Numbered from the stretch's first letter, positions 23,399 through 33,223 are shown. The stretch: 64,000 bases of DNA from JAJEAD01 sp965221555 (GCA_965221555.1 OZ244895.1:1302001-1366000), one strand, 5' to 3'. Notes: generated by a model not told the origin, from the letters alone. Numbers and translations are program-made.

Positions 23399-26206
23399 GT
23401 GGAATCCCTGATAACCCTCATCATCCTCGCGATCATCATCGTCGCGATTCTCTACATCATCTCGATCTGGGTGTACAAGCGCGCGCCCGCGAACATGGGG
23501 TTCATCCGCACCGGCTTCCTCGGCACCAAAGTGTGCCTGGGCCGGGGGGCGATGGTGCTGCCCGTGTTCCACGAGGTGACCTGGGTGTCGCTGGAGACCA
23601 TCAAGCTCATCGTGAGCCGTTCCCGGGATCAGGCGGTGCTCACCTCGGACAAGATCCGCATCGACGTGATCGCGGAGCTCTACGCCCACGTCGGCCGCAG
23701 CGAAGACGAGCTGCTCGCGGCCGCGCGCAGCCTTGGCGAGCGCACCTTCGACTCGGAGAAGGTGCGTAACCTCCTCGAAGCCAAGATCGTGAGCGCGCTG
23801 CGCAGCTACGCCGCGACCAAGACCCTGAGCGAGCTGCACGAGAACCGCGAGGGCTTCGCCAGGGCGGTGCAGTCGAGCGTGGTCGAGAGCTTCCACGCCA
23901 ACGGCCTCACCCTCGAGGAGGTCACCATCGTCACCCTCGAGCAGAGCTCGAAGGAGTTCTTCGACGCGAACAACGTCTTCGACGCGGAGGGTCTCAAGGT
24001 CATCACCGAGATCACCTCCGACGCGCGGCGCCGGGTGCACGACACCGAGAAGCGCACCACGGTCTCGATTCGTCAGAAGGACCTCGATACTCAGCTCGAA
24101 CTCCTCGAGATCGAGAAGCAGGAGGCGTTCGCCCGCGCCCACCAGGACCGGGAGGTCTCCAACGAGCAGGCGCAGGAGGTGGGCAACAAGCAGATCTACG
24201 TGCTCGACCGGCGCATGGCGGTGGAGCAGAAGGAGATCGACAACGAGAAGGCGCTGGAAGTCATGCGGGCGGAGCGTGACATCAACGCCACCGAGGAGAG
24301 CCGGCGCCGGGAAGAGGCCGAGATCCGCAAGGCGCTCGAGGTCGAGAAGGTGCGACGGGATCGCGAGATCGTCCTCATCGGGAAGGCCAAGGAGGAGGAG
24401 CTCGCCAACATCGAGCGCAAGCTCAGCGAAGAGCAGGCGGAGCGCGACCGGCGCATCAAGCTGGTGGAGAAGGCGAAGGCGGAGGAACTGGCGGAGATCG
24501 CGCGCGGGCTCGCGCGCGAACAGGCGGAGAAGGACAAGGAGATCGCGCTCATCGCGAAGGAGCAGGCGCGTCAGGTCGCGGACATCGACCGGGCGACCGC
24601 GGTCATGGGCCACGAGGAGTCGGCCCGCGACGACCGGCACAAGGTATCGGAGGAGACCGCCCTCGCGGTGCGCAAGCGAAGCCTCGAGACCCGTCTCGAA
24701 GTGCTTGGGCTCGACAAGGACGAGGCGTTTGCCGAGGTCCTCCAGGAGCAGGAGGTTGCGAGCGAACGCGCGCGCGTGCTGAGCGAGCAGCAGCGTTTCA
24801 TCCTGGAGCAGCGCTGGCAGGTGGAGCAGGAGGAGATCACCAAGGCGCAGGCGCTGGAGTCGGCGCAGATCCGCAAGGACGTCGCGATCATCGAGGAAAA
24901 CCGCCGGCGCGAGGCGGCCGACATCCAGCGGGCGCTCGCGCGCGAGAGCGAGGAGCGCGACCGGGATATCGCCCTGGTGGCGAAGGCGGTGGAGCTGGAA
25001 CGGGCCGAGGTGCAGCGCCGGCTCGCGGTCGAGGAAGAGGAGCGTGCGCGGGAGATGGTCCTCGTCGCCCGGGACGAGGCGCTCGAGTCGGCTCGGGTGA
25101 AGAAGAGCCGCGCGATCGAGGTCGAAGAGCGGGAGCGGGAGATCGCCCTGATCGGCAAGGAAGCGGAGCGCGAGCGCGCGGACATCCAGCGATTCCTCGC
25201 CCGGGAGAGCGAGGAGCGGGACCGCCAGATCGCGCTCGCCGCGAAGACTCTCGAGCTCGAGGAAGCCGAATCGCGGCGCCTGGAGATGACCGCGCATCGC
25301 GAGCAGGCGGAGCACGATGCGGAGTCCGTGCGCCGGGTGGCCGACGCTGCCCGCCGGAAGGAGATCGATCGCATCAAGGCCGAGAATCTCTCCGACACCC
25401 GCCGTATCGAGGAGGAGACCAAGGCGGAGATCGCCCGCATGCACATGCTCTCCCAGGCCGACGCGCGACGCAGCGCGGCGGAACGCGAGGCCGAGGCCAC
25501 CCTCACCCGGGCTCGGGCCACCAGTGAGGCGCAACAGATCGGCGCCGAAGGCATCGAGAAGGAGGCGGGCGCGGTCGGCCGGGCCGAAGTGCACATCGAG
25601 GCGCTGCGCGTGGTCAATGCTCAGCGCCGCCTCGAGGCCGAGGCGGTCGGGATCGAGGCCAAGGCGGACGCCCTCAAGAAGTACAACGAGTCCGCCGCCT
25701 TCCTGGAGCTCGCCAAGATGCACATCGAGGCCGAGCGCGCCATCCACATCGACCAGGCGAAGGCGATGGGCACGGCGCTGACCGGCGCCCACATCCGCAT
25801 GTACGGAGGAGACGGCGGCACCGTCGACAACATACGGCAGCTCTTCACCTCCGGCTTCGGCATCGGCGAGGCGCTCGAAGGCGTCGCACAGTCGTTGCCG
25901 GAAGGACTGCGGGAGCGTTTGGCGCAAGACGGGATTCGCGGGATTTTCCGCCGCCCGGACGAGAGTCCGCTCCGGGTCCACGTGGGACGCCTCTCCGAGC
26001 TTGTGGACTCCACACTCGGCGCCGAGGCGAAGGAGATGCGATTCGCGGATGCGCTCGCCCGGCTCGGGGAGGCCACGGCCGGCGACGAGGCGGCGGGGCG
26101 TTCGCTCGCGGTGCTCGCTTCGGTGAACGAGGGCGGAGCCTTTGACGACGTGCCCTTCGAGACCGCGTGGACGCTCCTGGGGGCGCTCGCCAAGAGCGCG
26201 AAGTGA
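23399..26206 (+). CDS. giant flotillin/SPFH protein with duplicated coiled-coil stalk
   Basis: A 935-residue membrane-anchored SPFH protein. Residues 3-25 form one N-terminal helix and about 30-205 the SPFH domain (MGFIRTGF, GAMVLPVFHEVTWVSLET, DKIRIDVIAELY). From 205 to about 790 there is a very long charged coiled coil, and an Ala/Gly-containing C-terminus. Typical flotillins are about 500 residues. The extra length comes from a stalk duplication: residues 216-415 and 422-630 align at an offset of 200 (TQLELLEIEKQEAFA at 231, TRLEVLGLDKDEAFA at 431). Each copy contains about 29-residue units of the form ..ERDR.IALI.KA.E.E.A.I.R.L. The start is a GTG. It should form a large oligomeric scaffold at the membrane. 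The ABC ATPase gene follows by about 120 bases. Confidence 0.88.
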   Translation: MESLITLIILAIIIVAILYIISIWVYKRAPANMGFIRTGFLGTKVCLGRGAMVLPVFHEVTWVSLETIKLIVSRSRDQAVLTSDKIRIDVIAELYAHVGRSEDELLAAARSLGERTFDSEKVRNLLEAKIVSALRSYAATKTLSELHENREGFARAVQSSVVESFHANGLTLEEVTIVTLEQSSKEFFDANNVFDAEGLKVITEITSDARRRVHDTEKRTTVSIRQKDLDTQLELLEIEKQEAFARAHQDREVSNEQAQEVGNKQIYVLDRRMAVEQKEIDNEKALEVMRAERDINATEESRRREEAEIRKALEVEKVRRDREIVLIGKAKEEELANIERKLSEEQAERDRRIKLVEKAKAEELAEIARGLAREQAEKDKEIALIAKEQARQVADIDRATAVMGHEESARDDRHKVSEETALAVRKRSLETRLEVLGLDKDEAFAEVLQEQEVASERARVLSEQQRFILEQRWQVEQEEITKAQALESAQIRKDVAIIEENRRREAADIQRALARESEERDRDIALVAKAVELERAEVQRRLAVEEEERAREMVLVARDEALESARVKKSRAIEVEEREREIALIGKEAERERADIQRFLARESEERDRQIALAAKTLELEEAESRRLEMTAHREQAEHDAESVRRVADAARRKEIDRIKAENLSDTRRIEEETKAEIARMHMLSQADARRSAAEREAEATLTRARATSEAQQIGAEGIEKEAGAVGRAEVHIEALRVVNAQRRLEAEAVGIEAKADALKKYNESAAFLELAKMHIEAERAIHIDQAKAMGTALTGAHIRMYGGDGGTVDNIRQLFTSGFGIGEALEGVAQSLPEGLRERLAQDGIRGIFRRPDESPLRVHVGRLSELVDSTLGAEAKEMRFADALARLGEATAGDEAAGRSLAVLASVNEGGAFDDVPFETAWTLLGALAKSAK

Positions 26207-26324
26207 AGGCGCGCACCCGGTATCGAGACACTGGCGACTTCCACACGGAACGAAACGCGTCCGCCGCTCGCGGGGCAGGCTCCTCGTCGACCGTGGCCCC
26301 GGACGCCGTCAACGCTTTCCACGC

Positions 26325-27446
26325 ATGACGACCGGCGCAGCTCCGGGGTCTGAAGCGGTGGCCGATCTCGACGTCGTCCTCGTCGGCGTGAGCAAGACCT
26401 TCGATGGCGACGTGCACGCCGTCATCGACTTCAACGCGGAGATCGAGCGCGGCGAGTTCGTGGCCATGCTCGGCCCGAGCGGCTGCGGCAAGACCACCAC
26501 CCTTCGCATGATCGGAGGCCTGGAAGAGGTCACGTCCGGAAAGATCTACATCGCCGGTACCGACGTGACCGACCTTCCGCCCTCGGAACGCGATACGTCC
26601 ATGATGTTCCAGAGCTTCGCGCTCTTCCCTCACCGCACCGTCCACCAGAACGTCGAGTTCAGTCTCAAGGTCAAGGGCATCGAGCGCCGGGAGAGGGATC
26701 GGCAGGTAGGCCGGATGCTCGAAATGGTGAGCCTCGACCCGCTCGCGGATCGCTATCCCCGGGATCTGAGCGGCGGTCAGCAGCAACGCGTCGCACTCGC
26801 CCGGGCGCTCATCAGCAAACCCACTCTTCTCCTTCTCGACGAGCCGCTCGGGGCGCTCGACTACAGTCTTCGCCAGCAGATGATGGTCGAGCTCAAGACG
26901 ATTCAGCGCGAGCTCGGAATCACCTTCATCATGGTGACGCACTCGCAGCAGGAGGCGATGTCGCTCGCCGACAAGGTGGTGGTCATGAGCGACGCCCTCA
27001 TCCAGCAGATTGGGACCTCGCGCGAGGTCTACGAGGCGCCGCGCACCCGCTTCGTCGCCGATTTCATCGGCAACAACAATGTCTTCGAAGGGACGATCCG
27101 GTCGCGGAGCGGGTCCATCGTCTTCGTCGAGTCGAAGGACCACCTCTTCTACGTCCGCGCTCCGAACGGCGACGAGCGCGATATCCGCAACGGACGCGCC
27201 GTCCACTTCTCGGTCCGCGCCGATCTCATGCACACCGGCGCCCGCTCCGGCATGGCGAATCAGGTCGAGGTCCGGTATGTCGCGACCGAGTTTCTCGGCT
27301 CGCTCGAGACCGATGTGTTCGAGTTCTCTCCCGGCATGTACATCCATGTGGAACAGCACCGCAGCGTCTCCGACCGCGCTTACGAGGTCGGGGAACGCGA
27401 GGCGATCTGCTGGCCCGCAGAGGCCGCGGTTCTCCTGCTCGACTGA
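26325..27446 (+). CDS. polyamine-type ABC ATPase (PotA-like)
   Basis: A 373-residue importer ATPase: Walker A GPSGCGKTT, Q-loop FQSFALFPH, signature LSGGQQQRVALARAL, Walker B LLLLDEPLGALD and the VTHSQQEAMSLADKVVVM H-loop, plus a C-terminal TOBE-type regulatory domain (about residues 245-373). The family moves spermidine, putrescine, iron or opine-like solutes. The matching permeases and binding protein are on the opposite strand and run towards this gene, with only 13 bases between the stops. So the complex is encoded by two convergent transcripts. The start ATG gives MTTGAAPGSEAV; the region before it is not conserved. Confidence 0.9.
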   Translation: MTTGAAPGSEAVADLDVVLVGVSKTFDGDVHAVIDFNAEIERGEFVAMLGPSGCGKTTTLRMIGGLEEVTSGKIYIAGTDVTDLPPSERDTSMMFQSFALFPHRTVHQNVEFSLKVKGIERRERDRQVGRMLEMVSLDPLADRYPRDLSGGQQQRVALARALISKPTLLLLDEPLGALDYSLRQQMMVELKTIQRELGITFIMVTHSQQEAMSLADKVVVMSDALIQQIGTSREVYEAPRTRFVADFIGNNNVFEGTIRSRSGSIVFVESKDHLFYVRAPNGDERDIRNGRAVHFSVRADLMHTGARSGMANQVEVRYVATEFLGSLETDVFEFSPGMYIHVEQHRSVSDRAYEVGEREAICWPAEAAVLLLD

Positions 27447-27459
27447 GCGCGCGCCGGAG

Positions 27460-28290
27460 TCAGCGGGTGCGCCGGTAGAGGATGGTGTAGACGAGCAGGA
27501 AGAGCCCGATCATCAGCAGCGAGAAGAGGGTCGATGCGGTGCCCAGCGCGAAGAGCGTGGGGCGAATTCGCTGGGTCATGGACGCATTGATGTCGAGCGG
27601 CAGAGTGTTGTTCTCGCCCGCGAGCAGGGTGGTGCGGGCGAACTCGTCGTAGGAGAGCGTGAAGCCGAAGAGCCCGGCCGCCACGATTCCGGGCGTGATG
27701 AGGGGCAGGGTCACCTCCTTGAAGACGGTCCACTCGCTCGCCCCCATGTCACGGGCCGCCTCCTCCAACGCGCCGTCGAATCGGTTGAACACCGCCATCA
27801 TGACGAGAAAGCCGAAGGGCAGAGTCCACACCACGTGCACGCCGAGACCGGTCGACCACCAGGCGGGAGAGATGCCGACCTGTTTCATAAGGGTCGCCAT
27901 ACCCAGGCTGAGCAGGATGCCCGGCACCATGATGCCGGTCATGATGGTGTAGAAGAGCAGGCCGGAGCCCACGAAGCGCTTGCGAAAAGCCATCGCGAAC
28001 ATCGTCGAGAAGAGCGCGGTGATCACCATGACGACGAGCGCGAGCACGACGGAGCGCAGCAGCGCGCCCTTCAGGTCGCCGACGCTGGAGGGCTCCAGCA
28101 GCTTGTTCCACCAGTAGAGGCTCACGCCGCGCATGGGAAAGCTCGTTCCCCCTCTGCGCCCCTGGAAGGAGAGGATGAACATCGCGAACATCGGTCCGTA
28201 GATGAAGAGCAGGAAGAGGACGTAGTAGCCGCTGAAGACCGACTTGATCGCCGCCTTGCGCTTTCGTTCCGCGGTCCAGCGTCGCGCCAT
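27460..28290 (-). CDS. polyamine-type ABC permease (PotC-like)
   Basis: A 276-residue permease with six membrane helices. The EAA loop is LEEAARDMGASEWTVFKEVTLPLITPGI. It resembles PotC/PotI in order and length. The start follows the stop of the other permease by one base, so the two are translated as a pair. With the other permease it forms the importer channel; solute is probably a polyamine or a related cation, but a ureide is possible given the neighbouring dihydropyrimidinase. Confidence 0.9.
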   Translation of the reverse strand: MARRWTAERKRKAAIKSVFSGYYVLFLLFIYGPMFAMFILSFQGRRGGTSFPMRGVSLYWWNKLLEPSSVGDLKGALLRSVVLALVVMVITALFSTMFAMAFRKRFVGSGLLFYTIMTGIMVPGILLSLGMATLMKQVGISPAWWSTGLGVHVVWTLPFGFLVMMAVFNRFDGALEEAARDMGASEWTVFKEVTLPLITPGIVAAGLFGFTLSYDEFARTTLLAGENNTLPLDINASMTQRIRPTLFALGTASTLFSLLMIGLFLLVYTILYRRTR

Positions 28291-28291
28291 G

Positions 28292-29302
28292 TCAGAGCTG
28301 ACTCCGGATGTCCACGAGGCGCAGGATGATCACCACCCCGATCATCATCGCGAGCATGAGCATCAGCGCGTTGACCGCCGCGAAGGGGTAGTTGGCGATC
28401 GCGTAGTAGTTGAGGATCACCGTCCCCACCGTCGAGGTCTTGCCGCCGTAGACGACGACCGCGGTCGCGAACTCCCCCATGATCATCACGAATATGAAGA
28501 TCATGCCAATCGCCACGCCGGGCAGGGAGAGCGGCACGATGATTTCGCGAAAGATCTGGAAGGCGTTGGCGCCCATGTCCCGCGCCGCCTCCAGGATGTC
28601 CTTGTCGATCTTGGCGAGCGAGAAGAAGATGGGGCCGACGCAGAGCACCACGTAGAGCTGCACCAGCGCCATCGTGTAGCCGAGCTCCGAGTAGAGCAGC
28701 ACGCTCGACGGCTTCTCGAGAATGCCGCTCCCGACGAGCATGCTGTTGAGCAGCCCCCGGCGCCCGAGCATGGGGAGCCAGGCCACCGCCCGGATCAGGT
28801 AGCTCGTCCAGAAGGGCACCATGCACAGCAGAAAGAGCGCCATCTGCCACTTGAAAGACTGGACCTGCATCGCCAGGAAATAGGCGATGGGATAGCCGAG
28901 CAGGAGACAGAAGAACATCACCGTCAGGGTGAAGCGAAAGGTCGACCACAGGGTCTTGATGAAGATGCTGGGGCCGAGGAATCGGTCCGATTCGGGATCG
29001 AAGAACCCTTCCGTCGTGAAGTACTCGCGGTAGTGGTGCAGCGTCGGGTCGGCGGTCATCCCGTGCCCGGTCGACGTCCAGAGGCTGAAGACGATGATGC
29101 TGGCGAGCGGTATGACCAGGAAGAGAAGCAGCCAGGCGACGCCGGGCGCGATCAGCCATCCGACGGGAAACCCCTCCTCGTGCCGGGCTCTCTTCTTCTC
29201 TTCCGCGACGAGTTCCGCCGGCGGCGCGGGCTGCGCGCCGATGAGGCCCCGGTGTTGTGTCTCGACGGTCCGCGCCACCGCTTCCCCCTTACCCGGACGC
29301 AC
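28292..29302 (-). CDS. polyamine-type ABC permease (PotB-like)
   Basis: A 336-residue permease with a polar 50-residue N-terminus and six helices. The EAA loop reads ILEAARDMGANAFQIFREIIVPLSLPGV. It is longer than PotB (about 285) because of the N-terminal lead and a periplasmic loop after the first helix. It follows the binding-protein gene by 180 bases that contain a perfect 11-base-pair hairpin. Partner of the PotC-like permease. Confidence 0.9.
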   Translation of the reverse strand: MRPGKGEAVARTVETQHRGLIGAQPAPPAELVAEEKKRARHEEGFPVGWLIAPGVAWLLLFLVIPLASIIVFSLWTSTGHGMTADPTLHHYREYFTTEGFFDPESDRFLGPSIFIKTLWSTFRFTLTVMFFCLLLGYPIAYFLAMQVQSFKWQMALFLLCMVPFWTSYLIRAVAWLPMLGRRGLLNSMLVGSGILEKPSSVLLYSELGYTMALVQLYVVLCVGPIFFSLAKIDKDILEAARDMGANAFQIFREIIVPLSLPGVAIGMIFIFVMIMGEFATAVVVYGGKTSTVGTVILNYYAIANYPFAAVNALMLMLAMMIGVVIILRLVDIRSQL

Positions 29303-29439
29303 TCGTGAGCCGGGACCCGGTCCCCGGTCGCGGGAGATGCGAGGACATGGTCATGTCCAGATGCTCGTCGATCGCCGCGCCGTCCACAATGTGATGGCGG
29401 CGGGCCGGGACACTGGCCGGATCCGAGAACGAGCAAGCG

Positions 29440-29468
29440 GCCGGGACCCTCGATGGCAGGGTCCCGGC
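29440..29468 (-). promoter_or_regulatory. intercistronic hairpin between SBP and permease
   Basis: A perfect 11-base-pair inverted repeat with a 7-base loop, 15 bases after the binding-protein stop and 138 bases before the permease start. It has no U-run. It matches, in position, the hairpin of the other ABC operon, and probably stabilises the binding-protein mRNA or attenuates permease transcription. Confidence 0.75.
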
Positions 29469-29482
29469 GGGAAGCGTGCGTG

Positions 29483-30772
29483 TCAGGCGGCGAGGAACTC
29501 GGTCCAGCGCTTCACGAGATAGTCGTTCTCGTCCATGAGCGAATTCCACACCGCGATGTTGCTGAAGCGGTTCCAGTAGGACCCTCCGTCGCGTACCTCG
29601 CCCTGCTCGACGATGATGGTGCCGAAGGGGTCGGGCAGCTCCTTCGCGGCGGGCTTGCCCTCGTACCAGAAGTCCCACTCTTCCGGTTCGAGATGGTTCT
29701 TGACGTTCTCGGGCACCGACATGTAATAGCCCTGCCGGGCCACGAAGGCGCCGGGCCATCCGGAGAGCCACCAGTCGATGTACTCGTAGGCCTGGTCGAG
29801 CGCCCTGCCGCTCAGCCGGGCGGAAATCGACAGGCCGCCGTGCCAACCGCGCATGCCTTCCTTGGGGAAGGCGTAGACGCAGGGTACGCCCTCGGCCTTG
29901 ATCGCGGTGACCGCTGGTGACCACATGCTCTCGAGCGCGACTTCTCCGCTCACCATGAGCGTCACCGACTGCCCGAAAGTCTCCCAGAAGGCCCGGAAGT
30001 GACCGGCTTTCTTCTTCTCGATGAGGAAATCGATGAGGGAGTCGATCTCCTCGCGGGTCATGTTGCCCTTGTCCTTGAATGTCATGAGCCCCATCGCCTC
30101 GACGGCGAGGGAGGCATCCATCGTTCCGATCTGGGGCACGTTGAGGAGGGCGACGCGGCCGCTGAACTCATCGCTCATGAGATCCGCCCAGCTCTCGATG
30201 GGCCGGCCGGTGTCTTCGGGGTTGTAGCCGATGGAATCCGCGTTGTGCCACCCTGGCACCATGGTGATGTAGCGTGACTCCTCCATGGTGCGCTTGCCGT
30301 TCTCGTCCACCCACAGGTGGCGGAAGGGGGCGTCGCCCTGGCCTTCTCGCGAATCCGGCGTGAGGCGGCCGGTCTTGGCGAGGTTGGTGACCTTGTCCCA
30401 GTCCTTGATCCGGTGGGTGTCGATGGGCTGCCAGACCCCCGCCGGCCACATCACGTCCATGTCGTTGTAGTAGCCTTCCGCGATCTCGTACTGGTCGTTC
30501 TGGTTCAGCATCTTGCCGAACATCGCGCCGTAGCCCAGGGCTTGACCCTTGACCTGGAAGCCCAGATCCAGGGACGCCTGCCCCTGGATCTCGTTTATCA
30601 CGCTCACACCCAGGCCGACCGAACGAATGGGATCGTCGGCGCGGACGATGGCGGGGAAGGCGGTGATCGCGGCGCCGGCGGCGGCCGCCTTGGCCGAGGA
30701 GCCGACGAATTCGCGCCGGGACAATCGCTTCGGTTGCGTTCCATCCGAGTTGTGTTCATGCTCTTTGTTCAT
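29483..30772 (-). CDS. polyamine-type ABC substrate-binding protein, Tat-exported
   Basis: A 429-residue extracytoplasmic binding protein with a twin-arginine signal (LSRREFVGSSAKAAAAG, cut near AIVRA). The mature part resembles family 1/PotD binders, with a conserved WADLMSDEFSGRVALLN segment. Tat export implies folding in the cytoplasm before export. It is the first gene of a three-gene operon with two permeases; a dihydropyrimidinase gene starts 208 bases away on the other strand, suggesting a shared divergent promoter region and possibly a cyclic imide or uracil-like substrate. The family would suggest a polyamine or another small solute, so the substrate remains open. Confidence 0.9.
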   Translation of the reverse strand: MNKEHEHNSDGTQPKRLSRREFVGSSAKAAAAGAAITAFPAIVRADDPIRSVGLGVSVINEIQGQASLDLGFQVKGQALGYGAMFGKMLNQNDQYEIAEGYYNDMDVMWPAGVWQPIDTHRIKDWDKVTNLAKTGRLTPDSREGQGDAPFRHLWVDENGKRTMEESRYITMVPGWHNADSIGYNPEDTGRPIESWADLMSDEFSGRVALLNVPQIGTMDASLAVEAMGLMTFKDKGNMTREEIDSLIDFLIEKKKAGHFRAFWETFGQSVTLMVSGEVALESMWSPAVTAIKAEGVPCVYAFPKEGMRGWHGGLSISARLSGRALDQAYEYIDWWLSGWPGAFVARQGYYMSVPENVKNHLEPEEWDFWYEGKPAAKELPDPFGTIIVEQGEVRDGGSYWNRFSNIAVWNSLMDENDYLVKRWTEFLAA

Positions 30773-30980
30773 GTTCTCGCTCCCATTGCTCTAGTGGCTT
30801 TCCACGGGTGGTCACGATCGAATGGGTGGGCCGCGTTCTTGCGCAGGCCGTTGTCGTCGCTGAATCGCCGACCGCTTCGCATGGACCTTAGCTCAAGCCT
30901 GCGGGATTTGGAATCACCGGCCGGGAGCCGGGCGGCGCGATGCGGGTGTGCGCAGTGACTCGCCGGCGCGGGCATTTACG

Positions 30981-32378
30981 GTGAGCGTTCTCATCAAGAA
31001 CGGCAGGGTCGTCACCGCGGTGGACGACTACCATGCCGACATCTACGTCGACGGCGAGACCGTGGCCCTGATCGGGAGGGAGCTTCTGATCGATGCCGAT
31101 ACGGTGATCGACGCAACGGGAAAGCTGGTCGTCCCCGGCGGGGTAGACCCCCATACCCATCTCGAGCTTCCCTTCGGGGGCACGATGACCTCCGACACCT
31201 TCGAGACCGGCACCCGGGCCGCGGCCCACGGCGGCACGACCTGCATCATAGATTTCGCGGTGCAGTCGAAAGGCATGTCCACTCTCGAAGCCCTCGACAT
31301 CTGGCACGCCAAGGCGGCCGGAAAGACGGCGGTGGACTACGCCTTCCACATGATCATCACCGATCTGCCGCCCCGCCGCGTAGCGGAGATGCGCCGCCTC
31401 GCCGACGAGGGCATCACGAGCTACAAGCTCTTCATGGCGTATCCCGGCGTGATGCTCTCCGATGACGGCACGATCTTTCGGGCTCTGCGCAAGTCGGGCG
31501 AAGACGGCACTCTGGTGTGCATGCACGCGGAGAACGGCATCGTCATCGACGAGCTCGTGCGCATCGCGCTCGAGCAGGGCGAGATCACTCCCCGGCAGCA
31601 TGCACTGACCCGGCCCACCCGCCTCGAAGCGGAAGGCGTCCACCGCGCTCTGGCGATCGCCGAAGTGGCCCATGCTCCCATCTACATCGTCCATCTCAGT
31701 TGCTACGATGCCCTCCACGAGCTTCGCCAGGCGCAGGCGAGGGGGGTGATGGCCCACGCGGAGACCTGCCCCCAGTATCTCCTGCTCGACGTCGGCGCCT
31801 ACGACGCGCCCGGCTTCGACGGTGCGAAGTACGTGCTCACTCCGCCCTTGCGCGAAGAGTGGAACCAGGACGAGCTGTGGCGCGCGCTACGCTACAAGTC
31901 CCTCGACGTCATCTCCACCGACCACTGCCCTTTCTGCCTCAAGGAGCAGAAGGAGCTCGGCCGGAGTGATTTCAGCAAGATCCCGAACGGCGGGCCCGGA
32001 ATCGAGAACCGGATGAGTCTCATCTACCACCACGGCGTGAGCGGCGGCCGCATCGACCTCAATCGCTTCGTCGAGCTGACCTCCACCGCGGCGGCCAAGA
32101 TCTTCGGACTCTTCCCGAAGAAGGGCACCATCGCGGTGGGGAGCGATGCCGACATCGTGATCTTCGACCCCGAGCGCGAGGAGACGATCAGCGTCCACAA
32201 CCCGCGAACCCATCACATGAACATCGACTACTCCGCCTACGAGGGGTTCAGGGTGAAGGGGTACACCGACACGGTGCTCTCCCGCGGGAAGGTCGTCATC
32301 GATCGCGGCGAGTACGTCGGCAGGGCCGGGGACGGGGTTTTCGTCAAACGCGGTCCCTACGGGGGCATCCACGCCTGA
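30981..32378 (+). CDS. dihydropyrimidinase/D-hydantoinase
   Basis: A 465-residue cyclic amidohydrolase. The metal site is complete: His58 and His60 in GVDPHTH, carbamylated Lys149 in TSYKLFMAYPG, His182 in CMHAENG, His238 in IVHLSC and Asp314 in STDHCPF. It hydrolyses 5,6-dihydrouracil, dihydrothymine or 5-substituted hydantoins to N-carbamoyl amino acids. I used the GTG start giving VSVLIKNGRVVTAVDD, the normal family N-terminus. No beta-ureidopropionase (PydC) is adjacent, so the carbamoyl product would need the isochorismatase-fold hydrolase or a distant enzyme. It is divergent from the polyamine-type ABC operon and converges on a membrane protein gene. Confidence 0.93.
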   Translation: MSVLIKNGRVVTAVDDYHADIYVDGETVALIGRELLIDADTVIDATGKLVVPGGVDPHTHLELPFGGTMTSDTFETGTRAAAHGGTTCIIDFAVQSKGMSTLEALDIWHAKAAGKTAVDYAFHMIITDLPPRRVAEMRRLADEGITSYKLFMAYPGVMLSDDGTIFRALRKSGEDGTLVCMHAENGIVIDELVRIALEQGEITPRQHALTRPTRLEAEGVHRALAIAEVAHAPIYIVHLSCYDALHELRQAQARGVMAHAETCPQYLLLDVGAYDAPGFDGAKYVLTPPLREEWNQDELWRALRYKSLDVISTDHCPFCLKEQKELGRSDFSKIPNGGPGIENRMSLIYHHGVSGGRIDLNRFVELTSTAAAKIFGLFPKKGTIAVGSDADIVIFDPEREETISVHNPRTHHMNIDYSAYEGFRVKGYTDTVLSRGKVVIDRGEYVGRAGDGVFVKRGPYGGIHA

Positions 32379-32412
32379 CGCCTCGGGCGTTCCGGGCGCG
32401 GGCGCCGACCCT

Positions 32413-32880
32413 TCAGGCCGCTTGGGTCTCCGTGCGGATGACCTTCAAGAGCCAGAAGATCACACAGAAGATGGCGGTGACGACGACCAGCGCGACCAGT
32501 GCTCCGAGCCGCTTGCCGAACTCCGCGTCTATCGCGTACCCCTCGTTCAGCAAGTGAACGCAGAGGATCTGGAGAGCCTGAAGGGTGGCGCCGCCGGCGA
32601 GAAGGATGGCGGTGAACGTGGAGCCGCGAAGCGAGCTCAGCACCATGGCGTCGACGCTGTGGCGTTTCGCGATGTAGACGCGATAGGCGTGCCAGTGGTA
32701 GGCGCAGAATCCGATGATGCCGACGATGAGGGCGGCCCAGAAGATCACGTTGCCAAAGCTGATGCCGTTGATGACGCGCACGAAGATCTGCTCGAAGGGC
32801 GCGGAGTAGTAGAGAAAGATCAGCACGATGATGAACAGGATGAAACCGACCACGGTCCAGAACCACTGCCATCCGCTCAT
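32413..32880 (-). CDS. four-helix membrane protein, paralog of 18246-18755
   Basis: A 155-residue inner-membrane protein of unknown function. Helices cover about residues 5-25, 40-62, 88-112 and 128-148. It shares FGNVIFW, AGGATLQALQ, HLLNEG and IDAEFGKRL with the protein at 18246-18755. The two copies lie next to different ring-opening enzymes, here the dihydropyrimidinase. It converges on that gene with a 34-base gap. I know of no function. Confidence 0.7.
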   Translation of the reverse strand: MSGWQWFWTVVGFILFIIVLIFLYYSAPFEQIFVRVINGISFGNVIFWAALIVGIIGFCAYHWHAYRVYIAKRHSVDAMVLSSLRGSTFTAILLAGGATLQALQILCVHLLNEGYAIDAEFGKRLGALVALVVVTAIFCVIFWLLKVIRTETQAA

Positions 32881-33223
32881 GCCGCTCTCCGCTGTGTCGT
32901 TGCGACCGGAACGCGCCGCTTCACCTTTTTGCCACCGACTTGTTCCGGCTCGCAGGGCGCCGGGACATCAAGGCCCGGCTCGCCGCCATTTCTAACCGAT
33001 CGCTTCGCGGCCATCAATTGCGCGCCCGGCCCCGCCGCAACGCTCACCGCCTGACGTCTGGGTACGCGCACCGCCGGTGCGGAAAGGGTCGAATGCGAGC
33101 CGGAGTGCGCGACAGTGCGGTTGAAGTCCGCTTGCGCATCCCGATTCCCCGACCCCCCGGGCCGCTGCCGGTATCTGCGCGAATGTGCCTGACCGTGCTT
33201 CGCGCATCGCGCAAACACCGCGC
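32881..33223. other. 343-base gap, no gene seen
   Basis: No convincing coding frame is seen. The open frames are arginine- and proline-rich. A few short palindromic pieces are present but do not match the repeat families well. It may hold the promoter of the 32413-32880 gene. Confidence 0.4.

Noticed and set aside
23348..25981. 877-codon open frame opposite the flotillin gene
   Set aside because: Leu/Arg/Asp-rich complement of the coiled-coil repeats; no domain; the sense strand has SPFH motifs.
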